Positions 14,320-22,988 of a stretch of 64,000 nucleotides of DNA are shown piece by piece. A program made the translations under genes and the position numbers. Position 1 is the first letter of the stretch. Every line of letters starts with the position of its first letter. The DNA is from JACOND01 sp965202795. Lineage in GTDB: Bacteria; Bdellovibrionota; Bdellovibrionia; Bdellovibrionales; UBA1609. The DNA lies in assembly GCA_965202795.1 (NCBI GenBank), contig OZ241848.1, positions 372,001 through 436,000 of the forward strand, given 5' to 3'. The notes below the pieces were generated by a model. That model searched no databases, was not told where the DNA came from, and saw nothing but the letters and a program-made list of their open reading frames with translations.

Positions 14320-15201
14320 TTAGGCTTTCCCGGGAGCAGGCCCCGCTTCAAAAGCAAGCTCCGCCAGATGAAATGTGTTGTCCAGGAGCATGGCAATGGT
14401 CATGGGGCCGGCCCCTCCCGGAACAGGCGAAAGCGCGGACAAATGCCCCTCAAGCCCCTCTGTCCGAACATCCCCCTCAAGGCGGACTTTGCCGCCGGAG
14501 CTGACACGGTGAATCCCCACATCCACAACCGCCGCCCCCTTTTTAAAGTCCTCCCTGCCCAAAAGCCCCCGGCGGCCCGCGCAGGCGACCACAATGTCTC
14601 CCTGGCAAACCGCCTCTTTCAAGCTCTTGGTGCGGGAGTGGCAGACAGTCACAGTGGCGTTATGGGCCAGCAGCTGCCGCGCCATGGGAAGCCCCACTAT
14701 CTGGCTTCTGCCGACAACCACAGCGCTGCGCCCCTCAAGGGGAATGTCATAGCTCTTCAGCAGGGCTATGATTCCCTTGGGAGTGCATGGGACAACCCGC
14801 GGCGCGCCGGCCCAAAGCAGGGCTCTGTTTTCCAAAGTCAGGCCGTCAGGGTCTTTTTCCGGCTTCAGCCGCGCAAAGATCTCCGCCTCCTGAATATGGC
14901 GCGGCAGAGGCAGCTGGATCAAAATTCCATGAATTTCCGGGCAGGTGTTCCATTCCTCAATTTGTTTTGTCAGGCTGGAGGCTTCCGCCCCGGCGGGAAA
15001 CTCCCTCAAGACAGAGTGAAAGCCCAGCTCCCGGCAGAATTTTATTTTTCGGCTCACATAGAGGCGGCTTGCCGGATCCTCCCCGGCCAAAATCACAGCC
15101 AGTCCGGGAGGCCGCCCGCGCCGGCTTTTCATCTCCGCTGCGGCGGCCTTCAGCCGGCGGCCCATTTCCGCGCTCAGGGATTTTCCGTCCAAAATTTTCA
15201 T
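14320..15201 (-). CDS. folD: Bifunctional methylene-THF dehydrogenase/cyclohydrolase
   Basis: Converts 5,10-methylene-THF to 10-formyl-THF. The catalytic YVSRKIKFC (Y-x3-K) and QLPLP motif are present, together with KDPDGLT, GRSQIVGLP (NADP fold) and SPVPGGAGPMT. Length of 293 is normal. It leads the folD-gcvT-gcvH run. Codon and base use match its neighbours. The stretch upstream (15202-15487) has no gene. Confidence 0.95.
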   Translation of the reverse strand: MKILDGKSLSAEMGRRLKAAAAEMKSRRGRPPGLAVILAGEDPASRLYVSRKIKFCRELGFHSVLREFPAGAEASSLTKQIEEWNTCPEIHGILIQLPLPRHIQEAEIFARLKPEKDPDGLTLENRALLWAGAPRVVPCTPKGIIALLKSYDIPLEGRSAVVVGRSQIVGLPMARQLLAHNATVTVCHSRTKSLKEAVCQGDIVVACAGRRGLLGREDFKKGAAVVDVGIHRVSSGGKVRLEGDVRTEGLEGHLSALSPVPGGAGPMTIAMLLDNTFHLAELAFEAGPAPGKA

Positions 15202-15487
15202 GCTGCAAAGGGCTGCGGGATGAATCTGAGGCTTTCTTGAGAAAACATTCTCTTAAAATTTTTTCTTTCCTGGCTTTTTGTCAAGCGCATTTTTTTCTTT
15301 CAAAAAACAATCTTTATCTGGCGCGCGGCGCAAAATTCAGCCTGCCGGATTTCAATTTTTACAAAGCGGCTGGCTTTTTCAGGGTCTGCCCCCCCAGCCG
15401 AGTTAAGGCTAAGGCGCCGCATGCCTGACAAGGCGGAAAAACGCGGATTTCATAAGGCTGGGCGGACAATGCGCCCCTTTCGCCTTT

Positions 15488-16924
15488 TTATTGCGGCAGC
15501 CACCTGTCTATTCTGCTGTAAACGGTGTTTTTCTTCCATTCTCCCGTCCATGGATGCCGATCATAGAGCCGGGCCCCCTTTTGCTGCCATTTTTCCGGTT
15601 TAAACGATCTGTAGCAGCCCCATGAGGCGGCCGCTGTCATTCCCATGGCCATAAATGTATCAAACGTCAGTTCTGCAAAGCCCCCCAACCCCTTGTAAGA
15701 ATCATTCCAAGCCTGATCGCCAAAAAAAGCGGCGCCGTAAGCGGAAAGAGCTGTCAAAAACCCAAAAGCGCCAAGCTTTGCCGCCCGTGACTGAAAAAAA
15801 ACCGCCGCCGCCCGCGCCGCATGGGGAAGCGCAGGCCCTTTTGATGACTTCTGCAGAAGCTGAAGGGCCGTCTCATCCCCCAGCTCAATAAAAATGGAGG
15901 CTATATGATCCCGCTCCCTCTTGGAAAGATAGGCCGAGCCTTTGAATTTCATTATCCTCCGCGCGACGCCTATCCACCCCGCAGTTTCTGTTTTTTTAGC
16001 TTTTTCAACCGTTATTTGAAGGGCTGTTCTCCCTTGCGAATCTCTTCGGCTAAAATTTGCCGCCCCGCTTGTTAAAAAATAACCAATTATGTTCGGGACC
16101 CAGACACCTCTTGGGGATCGGCTGCCGAGCATTATATAATGTATGGGAAACAGGCCTTGAGAATCCGAAATATTGGGGTCCGCGCCATTTTCAAGAAGGA
16201 TTCTGGCCGCCAGGCCAAACTTTTTTTCGGCGGCAAGATGAAGGGCGGTTTTCCCCAGGCTGTTTTGGGCGTTTATGTCCAAGTCTGGCTCGCTTTTCAA
16301 AATGACGGAGACCATGCGGGCGGCCTCATACTCATCAATGTCATTGAGCAAGGGCTGATGCAAATGGGTTGATCCCAGTTTTTCCCGCTCTTGTTTTTCT
16401 TCCGCGGCTTTTTGCCGCTCCCTCCTCTTTCTCTCTTCCTCTTCCCTGGCCCTGCGATGCTCTTCCGCAGCTCTTTTTTGCCCCTCCTCCCTCTCCGTTT
16501 CAGCGGCTTTTCGCCATTTTTCCTCTTCTTCCCGGCGCATGGCCTCCTCATACCCGCCGGAATCAAGCCATGCATCATATTTCTCCCTCATCTCGGGATC
16601 CAAAAGGATGTCATATATCTTTTTCAGCTCTTTAAATTTTTCCGCCGCTTTCCTTTGCTCCTCAGAGCCAGAGGGATATCTGTCTGGATGAAAAGCCGCG
16701 GCCATGCGGCGGTAACTCCATTTAAGGTCTTCAGGAGAGACATCGCGCTCAACTCCCAGATCTTCATAAAAATTTCCGAAGGCCGGCAGGCTGGCCGAAA
16801 AAGTCAGGAGCAAAGCCAGAAGCGCCCCGGCGGGCTTGAGCCTTCGGCAAAAATCTTTCAGCCATCCGGCGTGTTTATTAAAGAAAGAGCGCGCTGTGAT
16901 GACAGCGCTTTTTGCTGGATTCAT
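15488..16924 (-). CDS. Exported J-domain protein with ankyrin repeats
   Basis: The most plausible start is ATG 16924 (or 16936), giving a signal-peptide-like N-terminus whose helix is AGALLALLLTFSASLPAFG. A J domain follows (NFYEDLGVERDVSPEDLKWS with HPD in AFHPDRYPSG), which in DnaJ-family proteins stimulates Hsp70. Next is a ~70-residue Glu/Arg/Lys coiled coil (REEEERKRRERQKAAEEKQE), then two to three ankyrin repeats (GKTALHLAAEKKFGLAARIL, LLENGADPNISDSQG, SQGRTALQITVEKAKK). Last is a C-terminal region with two hydrophobic helices. Hsp70 is cytosolic, so a secreted or membrane-facing J domain is odd. If the signal is really a membrane anchor, the domains could face the cytosol. No SD decides the start. 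A longer frame upstream is open to 17125 but overlaps glyA. Confidence 0.8.
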   Translation of the reverse strand: MNPAKSAVITARSFFNKHAGWLKDFCRRLKPAGALLALLLTFSASLPAFGNFYEDLGVERDVSPEDLKWSYRRMAAAFHPDRYPSGSEEQRKAAEKFKELKKIYDILLDPEMREKYDAWLDSGGYEEAMRREEEEKWRKAAETEREEGQKRAAEEHRRAREEEERKRRERQKAAEEKQEREKLGSTHLHQPLLNDIDEYEAARMVSVILKSEPDLDINAQNSLGKTALHLAAEKKFGLAARILLENGADPNISDSQGLFPIHYIMLGSRSPRGVWVPNIIGYFLTSGAANFSRRDSQGRTALQITVEKAKKTETAGWIGVARRIMKFKGSAYLSKRERDHIASIFIELGDETALQLLQKSSKGPALPHAARAAAVFFQSRAAKLGAFGFLTALSAYGAAFFGDQAWNDSYKGLGGFAELTFDTFMAMGMTAAASWGCYRSFKPEKWQQKGARLYDRHPWTGEWKKNTVYSRIDRWLPQ

Positions 16925-17082
16925 GGAGCGGAGCATACAGCGCTTTGCCGCCTGTGTCAAGCCTTTTTTGAGCCTCCCAAGAGCCTCCGCCTTGCGCCCT
17001 CCCCCGCCTCTTTCCGGAAAATTGAAAAAAGGGCTGTCCGGCTTCCCAAGCCTGCGCGCGCGGCGCCGATCCGAATGCCCAT

Positions 17083-18360
17083 TCAGGGCTGAGAATCCAT
17101 CTGAAAGACAGGAAACCTGGCGCAAAGGGCGGAAACCTCCCGCTGAATCCCTGAAAGCAGGGACTCGTCAGCCGGCGCGCGGAGCGCCTGCCCAATCCAT
17201 TCCCCGATTTGCCGCATCTCCGCCTCTTTCATGCCGCGGGTGGAAAGCGCCGGTGTTCCCAGGCGAATGCCGCTCGTCACAAAGGGAGAGAGCTTTTCGT
17301 TTGGAACTGTGTTTTTGTTGACAGTGATCCCCGCCCGGCCCAAAGCGGCTTCAGCCTCTTTGCCTGTCACTTTGAGATCAGACAGATCTGCCAAAATCAA
17401 ATGATTGTCCGTTCCCCCCGAAACCAGCCTCAAGCCTTTGTTTTGCAGAGTCTCCGCCAGAGCTTTGGCGTTTTTTATAACCCGCGCCGCATACTTTTTA
17501 AACTCCGGGCGCAGCGCCTCTCCAAAAGCCACAGCTTTGGCCGCAATCACATGCTCCAGGGGGCCGCCCTGAATGCCGGGGAAAACCCTGGAGTTGGTTT
17601 TCTTCCCCTCCCGCTGTCCGGCTGAGAGAACAAGCCCTCCCCTTGGCCCCCTCAGGGTTTTGTGGGTTGTGGATGTCACATAATGGGCAAAAGGGATGGG
17701 TGTGGGATGAAGCCCCGCCGCCACAAGCCCGGCCACATGGGCCATATCCGCCATCAGTTTGGCTCCGATTTGATCAGCTATTCTGCGAAAAGGCTGAAAA
17801 TCCATTTTTCGGGGATAGGCGCTGTGGCCCGCCACAATGAGCCTGGGTTTTTCGCGGCGGGCGATATCCTCTATGAGATCAAAATCCAGCCGCTCTGTTT
17901 TGGGGCTGAGCCGGTAAAACACAGGCTCAAACAAAAACCCGGAAAAATTAACCCGCGCGCCATGGGTTAAATGCCCGCCATGGGAGAGATCAAGCCCCAT
18001 GATTTTATCGCCCGGCTTCAGCTCCGAAAAAAACACAGCCATATTGGCCTGCGAGCCTGAATGGGGCTGAACATTTGCATGAAGATCTTCCGCCCCCGGC
18101 GCGGCAAACAGCTTTTTTGCCCGGCTGATGGCCAGCCTTTCACACTCATCCACAAACTCGCAGCCGCCGTAATAGCGCCGGCCGGGATAGCCTTCAGCGT
18201 ATTTGTTGGTGAGAACAGAGCCCTGCGCCTCCAGAACCGCCGGAGACACATAGTTTTCTGAGGCGATCATCTCCAGGCCGTTTTTTTGGCGCGCCCGCTC
18301 GCTTTCCATCCACTGATAAAGCTCCGGGTCTGATGTTTTCAGGCTTTTTAGCTTGCTCAT
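17083..18360 (-). CDS. glyA: Serine hydroxymethyltransferase
   Basis: PLP enzyme that converts serine and THF to glycine and methylene-THF. Seen: IASENYVSPAVLEAQGSVLT and NKYAEGYPGRRYYGGCEFVD. The PLP-lysine segment is TSTTHKTLRGPRGG. DMAHVAGLVAAGLHP and the C-terminal SGIRLGTPALSTRG are also intact. Length of 425 is normal. It feeds the same one-carbon pool as gcvT and folD nearby. It lies ~185 bp downstream of rpiB on the same strand, an adjacency often seen in alphaproteobacteria. Confidence 0.97.
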   Translation of the reverse strand: MSKLKSLKTSDPELYQWMESERARQKNGLEMIASENYVSPAVLEAQGSVLTNKYAEGYPGRRYYGGCEFVDECERLAISRAKKLFAAPGAEDLHANVQPHSGSQANMAVFFSELKPGDKIMGLDLSHGGHLTHGARVNFSGFLFEPVFYRLSPKTERLDFDLIEDIARREKPRLIVAGHSAYPRKMDFQPFRRIADQIGAKLMADMAHVAGLVAAGLHPTPIPFAHYVTSTTHKTLRGPRGGLVLSAGQREGKKTNSRVFPGIQGGPLEHVIAAKAVAFGEALRPEFKKYAARVIKNAKALAETLQNKGLRLVSGGTDNHLILADLSDLKVTGKEAEAALGRAGITVNKNTVPNEKLSPFVTSGIRLGTPALSTRGMKEAEMRQIGEWIGQALRAPADESLLSGIQREVSALCARFPVFQMDSQP

Positions 18361-18546
18361 TATGATTTCCCGCTTTTTTCAGCTCTGCATGTTTCAGGCT
18401 GAGCCGGCCAGCTTCAAAGGGATTAACGCTATTTCCTGACCTCATAAATGGCTTTTATGCCGGGGGGGAATGATTGATTTCGCGTAAAAGCCCCCGCCGC
18501 CTCTGTCCTGTTTTAACCGGAGGCTTCATGTTATGGGCGCAGCCGC

Positions 18547-19035
18547 TTAAAGCTTTGCGAGCCGTCTTTTGTAGACGGGGCCGCCCTCAAACTTTGTCTC
18601 CAAAAACACATCCAAAATCCTCAGATCGTCCCCAGGGGCGAGAAAGCGCCCCGGCAGGCACAAAACATTGGCGTCGTTGTGAGCCCGGGCCAGGCGGGCA
18701 ATGTCCCCGCTCCAGCAAAGGGCTGCCCGGACCCAGGGATGCCGGTTGGCTTTTATGGCCATGCCCTGGCCGCTTCCGCAAACCAACACTCCAAAAAGCC
18801 CCGGCTGAAGGCGGGCGCAGAGCTTTGCCGCCCAGTCAGGATAATCTGTTCTTTCTTCAGAAAAAGACCCCAGATCCAGCCAGTTCCGGCCTGGGCGGCG
18901 GGCCTTTAGCCTGTCCTTTAAAGCCTTTCCGGCATGATCAGAGGCTGTTAAAAGAGGCAGGGAATAAGGGATTTGATATTCCCTGAATGGCGTCTTTGGC
19001 AGCAAGCCCCCCCCCTCCGCAAAAAACACGCTCAA
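18547..19035 (-). CDS. rpiB: Ribose-5-phosphate isomerase B
   Basis: Interconverts ribulose-5-P and ribose-5-P. Typical motifs are ASDHAGKALKDRLK, DYPDWAAKLC, the active-site loop CGSGQGMAIKANRHPWVRAA and HNDANVLCLPGRFL. The start is TTG 19035, overlapping the acpP stop (TTGA). This adds ~28 residues before the usual beginning, so a later start is possible. The usual Cys-Gly-Thr/Ser-Gly loop is intact. Confidence 0.9.
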   Translation of the reverse strand: MSVFFAEGGGLLPKTPFREYQIPYSLPLLTASDHAGKALKDRLKARRPGRNWLDLGSFSEERTDYPDWAAKLCARLQPGLFGVLVCGSGQGMAIKANRHPWVRAALCWSGDIARLARAHNDANVLCLPGRFLAPGDDLRILDVFLETKFEGGPVYKRRLAKL

Positions 19036-19280
19036 GCTTTTGAAGAGCTGTTTTTATGCTTTTTGACATACCCAATGATATCTTCCACTGTCTGCAGCTG
19101 CTCCGCCTCCTCATCCGGGATTTGCATGTCAAAATTTTCCTCAAAGGACATGACAAGCTCCACAACATCAAGGCTGTCAGCCTTTAAATCATCCACAAGC
19201 CGGCTGCCCGGGGCAATTTCTTCTTTTTTGAGGCTGAGCTGATCGGAAATCAGCTCAATCACCTGATCCTTGACGCTCAT
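19032..19280 (-). CDS. acpP: Acyl carrier protein
   Basis: Small acidic helical carrier of fatty-acid synthesis, with the phosphopantetheine site DSLDVVELVM (Ser of Asp-Ser-Leu). 82 residues, normal size. The typical fab neighbours are absent. It lies between rpmF and rpiB, with a 187-bp gap to rpmF. The N-terminal MSVKDQVIELISDQL is standard. Overlap with rpiB suggests cotranscription. Confidence 0.93.
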   Translation of the reverse strand: MSVKDQVIELISDQLSLKKEEIAPGSRLVDDLKADSLDVVELVMSFEENFDMQIPDEEAEQLQTVEDIIGYVKKHKNSSSKA

Positions 19281-19467
19281 CAGATCTCCCCCCTCAGAAT
19301 ATCCCTTTTAATTTAAATGCCTCATTCAGCCAGGCCAGCCCAAACAAGGCCGCTCAGGCATGTCCATTTCAAGCATATCCCGCTCAAGAGGGCGCCCAGC
19401 TCAAACATGCCAGCCCAGCCAGATCAAACAGGCGCCTTTCAGCCGCAGCGGCAGCAGCCCCCCCGAT

Positions 19468-19641
19468 TCAGCCAAGAAGAACCTGCCGGCCATTATAACA
19501 GCCGCAGGCAAGGCAAATGTGATGGGGGCGGACATCAGCGCGGCAGTTGGAGCACTTGCCAAGCCCATGAAATTGAAGCTTCCTCTGAGAGCGCCGCTTC
19601 CCCCGCCGGGAGCGGCTGATTTTCTTTTTCGGCACGGCCAT
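19468..19641 (-). CDS. rpmF: 50S ribosomal protein L32
   Basis: MAVPKKKISRSRRGKRRSQR start with GGAGGAAAG upstream. Four Cys in two pairs (CSNC...CLAC) form the zinc-binding version of the protein. 57 residues. A good promoter stands at 19674-19702. plsX/fabH, common next genes, do not follow; acpP does. Confidence 0.95.
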   Translation of the reverse strand: MAVPKKKISRSRRGKRRSQRKLQFHGLGKCSNCRADVRPHHICLACGCYNGRQVLLG

Positions 19642-19673
19642 AGCGCTTTCCTCCAAATTCAGGCCTTTAGCCT

Positions 19674-19702
19674 ATAATGGCAAGCCCCAAACTCGCTGTC
19701 AA
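19674..19702 (-). promoter_or_regulatory. Sigma70-type promoter of rpmF
   Basis: On the minus strand: perfect TTGACA (19697-19702), 17-bp spacer, then CATTAT (19674-19679). It is ~35 bp before the rpmF start codon and is the best -35/-10 pair I see in the window. Confidence 0.7.
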
Positions 19703-19819
19703 GGGCAAATTTCCCGGCCAGTGTCCTGGCTGGAGGGCCTGCTTTTTATCCTTTTCGCCAAAGGGCTTGGGGACAAAGGTCTTAAAAACCAAACAAAAAA
19801 TACCGATTAAGGACCTGGA

Positions 19820-20851
19820 ATGCCCTGCTTAAAGCCCTGTTTTGCCGCTGTTTCAGGTTTTAAGAGCAGCCTCTTTAGAGGCTCTGCCTCCTGTTTTGCC
19901 GCAGTATTGCTTTTTCCGGCATGCACGCCTTTTCAGGCGGCGATTCCCGAAGACTCCGCCGCAGCCAACAATTTTATCGGCTGGGACACTTATGACGAAA
20001 GCAGCGGCTTTAACAATAGCCGGCGGAGGGGGCGCGGCTCTTTTTCCCAAAGCGGCGCGTATCCGCCCGGCCGATACCAGGCGGGCGGCCCCGCCTCATG
20101 CGATTTAAGCTTTTTTAACCAAAACAGCCCCGCTGTCAGGCAGTGGATACATAAGCTGACCGCCAGAAGCTCCGGCAGGGCCAGCATGCAGAGGTATTTG
20201 GAAAGATCCGCCCGCTATCTGCCTTTAATGGAGACAATCCTGGAAAAACAGGGGCTGACAGGGGAGCTGGCTTATGTGGCCATGGCGGAATCCGGCTACT
20301 CAAGCCATGCCAGAAGCTCGCAAAACGCTGTCGGCTACTGGCAGTTTATCGCCTCCACGGGAAGGCGCTATGGGCTGAGGATTGACAAATATGTCGACGA
20401 AAGGCGGGATTTTTATTTATCAACCCAGGCGGCGGGCAAATACCTTTCGGAGCTTTGCCTGATGTTTGGGACCTGGCCTCTGGCGCTGGCTGCTTATAAC
20501 GCCGGCGAGGGCCGGATCGGCGCCTTGATCAAAAAATACGGCGGAGGGTTTTGGCATCTGGCCCAAAGGGGGAAGCTGCCAAGGGAAACCGCCAATTATG
20601 TGCCGAAAATCATTGCCATGAGGCGAATCAGCGCGCGCCCCTGGCGCTATGGCTTTCTTCAGGTCAGATATCAGCAGCCCCTGAGCTATCAAATTGTGGA
20701 GTTTCAAAAGCCGCTGTCCCTGCGAAGCCTCTCCCAGGCGGCCGGAGTCTCTTATCAGGAAATCCGCCGGCTGAATCCAAAATACAAGACCGACACAGTT
20801 CCGGTTTATGGAAGCGGGGTTTCGCTCCGAATCCCCAGCCGCGCCTTTTAG
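19820..20851 (+). CDS. Membrane-bound lytic transglycosylase (MltD/Slt type)
   Basis: Cleaves peptidoglycan to 1,6-anhydro products. The lysozyme-like domain shows the catalytic Glu in AMAESGYSSHARS, then AVGYWQFIASTGRRYGLRID, and ALAAYNAGEGRI. A C-terminal LysM-like stretch (LSLRSLSQAAGVSYQEIRRL) ends in VSLRIPS. The N-terminus is hydrophobic with a possible lipobox (LLFPAC). At 343 residues it is shorter than MltD, with one partial LysM. No SD is evident before ATG 19820. It is followed by a minus-strand terminator and a hypothetical gene. Confidence 0.85.
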   Translation: MPCLKPCFAAVSGFKSSLFRGSASCFAAVLLFPACTPFQAAIPEDSAAANNFIGWDTYDESSGFNNSRRRGRGSFSQSGAYPPGRYQAGGPASCDLSFFNQNSPAVRQWIHKLTARSSGRASMQRYLERSARYLPLMETILEKQGLTGELAYVAMAESGYSSHARSSQNAVGYWQFIASTGRRYGLRIDKYVDERRDFYLSTQAAGKYLSELCLMFGTWPLALAAYNAGEGRIGALIKKYGGGFWHLAQRGKLPRETANYVPKIIAMRRISARPWRYGFLQVRYQQPLSYQIVEFQKPLSLRSLSQAAGVSYQEIRRLNPKYKTDTVPVYGSGVSLRIPSRAF

Positions 20852-21170
20852 CCCCTGAGCCGCGCCCCCGCAAACCGGCTTTCCGGCTTTAAAAAAAAGG
20901 GGGCTTTAGCTGGCCCCCGCCGCCGCAGCTTTCCGGCATTTGCTGAGGGGGGAGCTGGAGGCTTGGAGCGGAATTTTTAGGCGCGGGACTCTTTTTTTAA
21001 GCGCAGCCTGCCGATAAGTTTTATATGAAAGCTCTCGCGCTGTTTTGGCTGAAAAGCTTTTTTTTCTCTCTGGCGGTTTTTGGGCTTTTGCTGGCTTTTT
21101 AAGCCAAAGCCGCCGAAAGCGCCAATAAGGTTTCTTAAGGCCTTGAGCAAAAAAGGCCGCGCAAAAAATC
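20852..21170. other. Intergenic stretch with minus-strand terminator
   Basis: A Lys/Arg-rich minus-strand frame runs here (to 20906) directly ahead of a good minus-strand terminator, but I cannot match it to a family and it has no clear SD. Otherwise nothing is seen. Confidence 0.4.
20891..20918 (-). terminator. Rho-independent terminator on the minus strand
   Basis: Stem GGGGGC (20899-20904) pairs with GCCCCC (20913-20918). On the minus strand it is followed by eight T. No recognised minus-strand gene precedes it. It may end an unannotated transcript or antisense RNA, or serve lytic transglycosylase readthrough only weakly on the plus strand. Confidence 0.65.
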
Positions 21171-21803
21171 ATGGAGCCGGAAATCATGGAGCCGGAAACA
21201 TCCAGCCAAAACATCCAGAGCGGATCCCCGCAAAAATCCTTTTGGCTGCGGGGGGCCGCCCCCGCATTGATTGGCCTCTTCGGAGCGCAAAGCTTTTTCT
21301 CAGCCGCCGCCCCGGCCGCCGCGGCGGACGGAGGGGATTTTGTCTATCAATACAATATTTACAAAACCGCTGTCTTTGATTTTTCAAAAAGCTATTCCGC
21401 AGATCTGGGGGAGATCCTTTTGCTCAACAAGGGAGGCAAAACAAAAAAATTCCGCCACTATGGCCAGAACCCCCTGGGGTATTTGTTCAACAGGCGGACG
21501 GGGGAAATCACAAGGATAAGCTTTGTGTCCCATAATGCCGCGCCGCGCAAGCTGGATTCGGTGTTTTGGGCTCTTTTAGGCTCGCCCTCCCACCATTATC
21601 CTGTCCCGCCCGGCGGCCAGGCCAGACTGACAGCTTATTTAAACCTTAATTTTTATCCCCGCCCGCGGGAAATCATCAAATATGTCACTGAAAATCATAA
21701 AGACCTTGAGTATCATATTTTCAGCCCCATGAATTTTCCGCCAAATACAGGCAAAAAATCCCCCCCGGACGCGCTTGTCTCTTCCATCAAAATCAAAAAA
21801 TAG
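21171..21803 (+). CDS. Exported protein of unknown function
   Basis: 210 residues. A membrane/signal segment at ~25-50 (LIGLFGAQSFFSAAAPAAAA) is followed by a ~150-residue beta-rich domain. The stretch GEITRISFVSHNAAPRKLDS, the following FWALLGSP, and VPPGGQARLTAYLNLNFYP vaguely recall the TonB C-terminal fold (beta-hairpin with a helix between). The similarity is by eye only. It overlaps the next gene region slightly upstream of its SD. I cannot assign a function. Confidence 0.5.
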   Translation: MEPEIMEPETSSQNIQSGSPQKSFWLRGAAPALIGLFGAQSFFSAAAPAAAADGGDFVYQYNIYKTAVFDFSKSYSADLGEILLLNKGGKTKKFRHYGQNPLGYLFNRRTGEITRISFVSHNAAPRKLDSVFWALLGSPSHHYPVPPGGQARLTAYLNLNFYPRPREIIKYVTENHKDLEYHIFSPMNFPPNTGKKSPPDALVSSIKIKK

Positions 21804-21843
21804 CGGGAGCGCCTTTTTCAGCAGAATTGAGGAGAGAGCCTGC

Positions 21844-22983
21844 ATGGCGGGGAAGCCCTCTGGCAAAGATATGACAGGCGCGATTTTTTCAGCCAGCCCC
21901 CGGCGGCCGCTTCCGCCAGATGGCGGAAGCCTCCATGCAGCTGTGGATGGAAAGCTCTGGCTGAGGGAGGGCTTTCTTCTTCAGACAGCGGAGGACAGCT
22001 TTCTTTTGGGCCAGGGGCCTTTGCGCCGCGCCGCGCAGCCAGCCGGCGGGCTTTATCACCCGGATTTTTTTTTGCGCGAGCCCAAGCCATGGCTCATTCC
22101 CCGCGCGCTCTGGAAAACAGACAGCCGCGGGCTGAAGGCTTTTTTGAGCGGCTTTTCCGATCGGCGCCCTCCGCCCTCTGAAATCAGCCGGCCCTCTTTT
22201 GCGGCCTTTCAGCAGGTTTTTTGCGCAAGCCAGAGGCTGATCAAATCCGGGGCGCTGCAAAAAACAGTCCCTGTTTTTTGCGAGGCCATGCGGGGCCGCC
22301 CCCATCTTCCGGGCCTTCTCAAAAGGCTTTTTCAAAACGCGCAAAAATCTCCCCGGTCCGGCGGGTTTTTGTATGGCGCCTGGATCGGAGACAGCGGGAT
22401 CGCCGGCAAAACCCCGGAGATTCTTTTCAGCCTCAGGGGGAGGGAGGTTTTTTCCATGGCTTTGGCGGGGACAGCTCCCCATCCAGGCCCCCCGCTGCTT
22501 CAGGACGAAAAAGAAATGAGAGAGCATCTTCTGGCCGCCGAATCCATCAAAACGGCTTTAAAGGGGCTGGTTTCATGGAAGAGTTTCAGGCGCTTTGAGC
22601 GGCCCTTTCCCCCCTTAAAGCATATATGCTCGGAGATGCGGGGCGGGCTGGCGGCGCCTTTTGACTTTTCGCTTTTTTGCCAGAGGCTTCATCCCACGGG
22701 GGCCTTGGGCGGCTCGCCGCCTAAAAAAGCTTTTGCCTGGCTGAAGCGGGAGCCTTCGCAGCAAAGCCGCCGGTTTTTTGGCGCGCCGTTTGGCTTTTTT
22801 GACGGCAAAAGCCGGGCGTTTTGCCTTGCCGCCATCCGCGGCCTGGAATGGAGCGGCTCTGAAACCCGCCTGTACTCCGGGGCGGGCATTGTGAAAGGCA
22901 GCATTCTGCAAAACGAGTGGCGGGAGCTTTCCCTAAAAAGAGAGCAGGTTAAGGGATTTTTTCGAGATTTAAGGTATGCTTAA
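21844..22983 (+). CDS. Chorismate-utilising enzyme, isochorismate synthase-like
   Basis: The C-terminal two-thirds match the chorismate-binding fold: TPEILFSLRG, ALAGTAP, EKEMREHLLAAESI, LKHICSEMRGGL and LHPTGALGGSP. Then FFGAPFGFFDG, and SETRLYSGAGIVKGS with a final EW-x-ELSLKREQ. Such enzymes are MenF, EntC, PabB or TrpE. The short, variable N-terminus and absence of a glutamine amidotransferase suggest an isochorismate synthase for menaquinone. The start is set at ATG 21844 (GAGGAGAG upstream). No other men genes are in the window, so the pathway is not confirmed. Confidence 0.75.
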   Translation: MAGKPSGKDMTGAIFSASPRRPLPPDGGSLHAAVDGKLWLREGFLLQTAEDSFLLGQGPLRRAAQPAGGLYHPDFFLREPKPWLIPRALWKTDSRGLKAFLSGFSDRRPPPSEISRPSFAAFQQVFCASQRLIKSGALQKTVPVFCEAMRGRPHLPGLLKRLFQNAQKSPRSGGFLYGAWIGDSGIAGKTPEILFSLRGREVFSMALAGTAPHPGPPLLQDEKEMREHLLAAESIKTALKGLVSWKSFRRFERPFPPLKHICSEMRGGLAAPFDFSLFCQRLHPTGALGGSPPKKAFAWLKREPSQQSRRFFGAPFGFFDGKSRAFCLAAIRGLEWSGSETRLYSGAGIVKGSILQNEWRELSLKREQVKGFFRDLRYA

Positions 22984-22988
22984 GGATA

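Noticed and set aside
15202..15487. Glycine or THF riboswitch before folD/gcvT
   Set aside because: I looked for tandem glycine-aptamer or THF-switch consensus bases and saw none.
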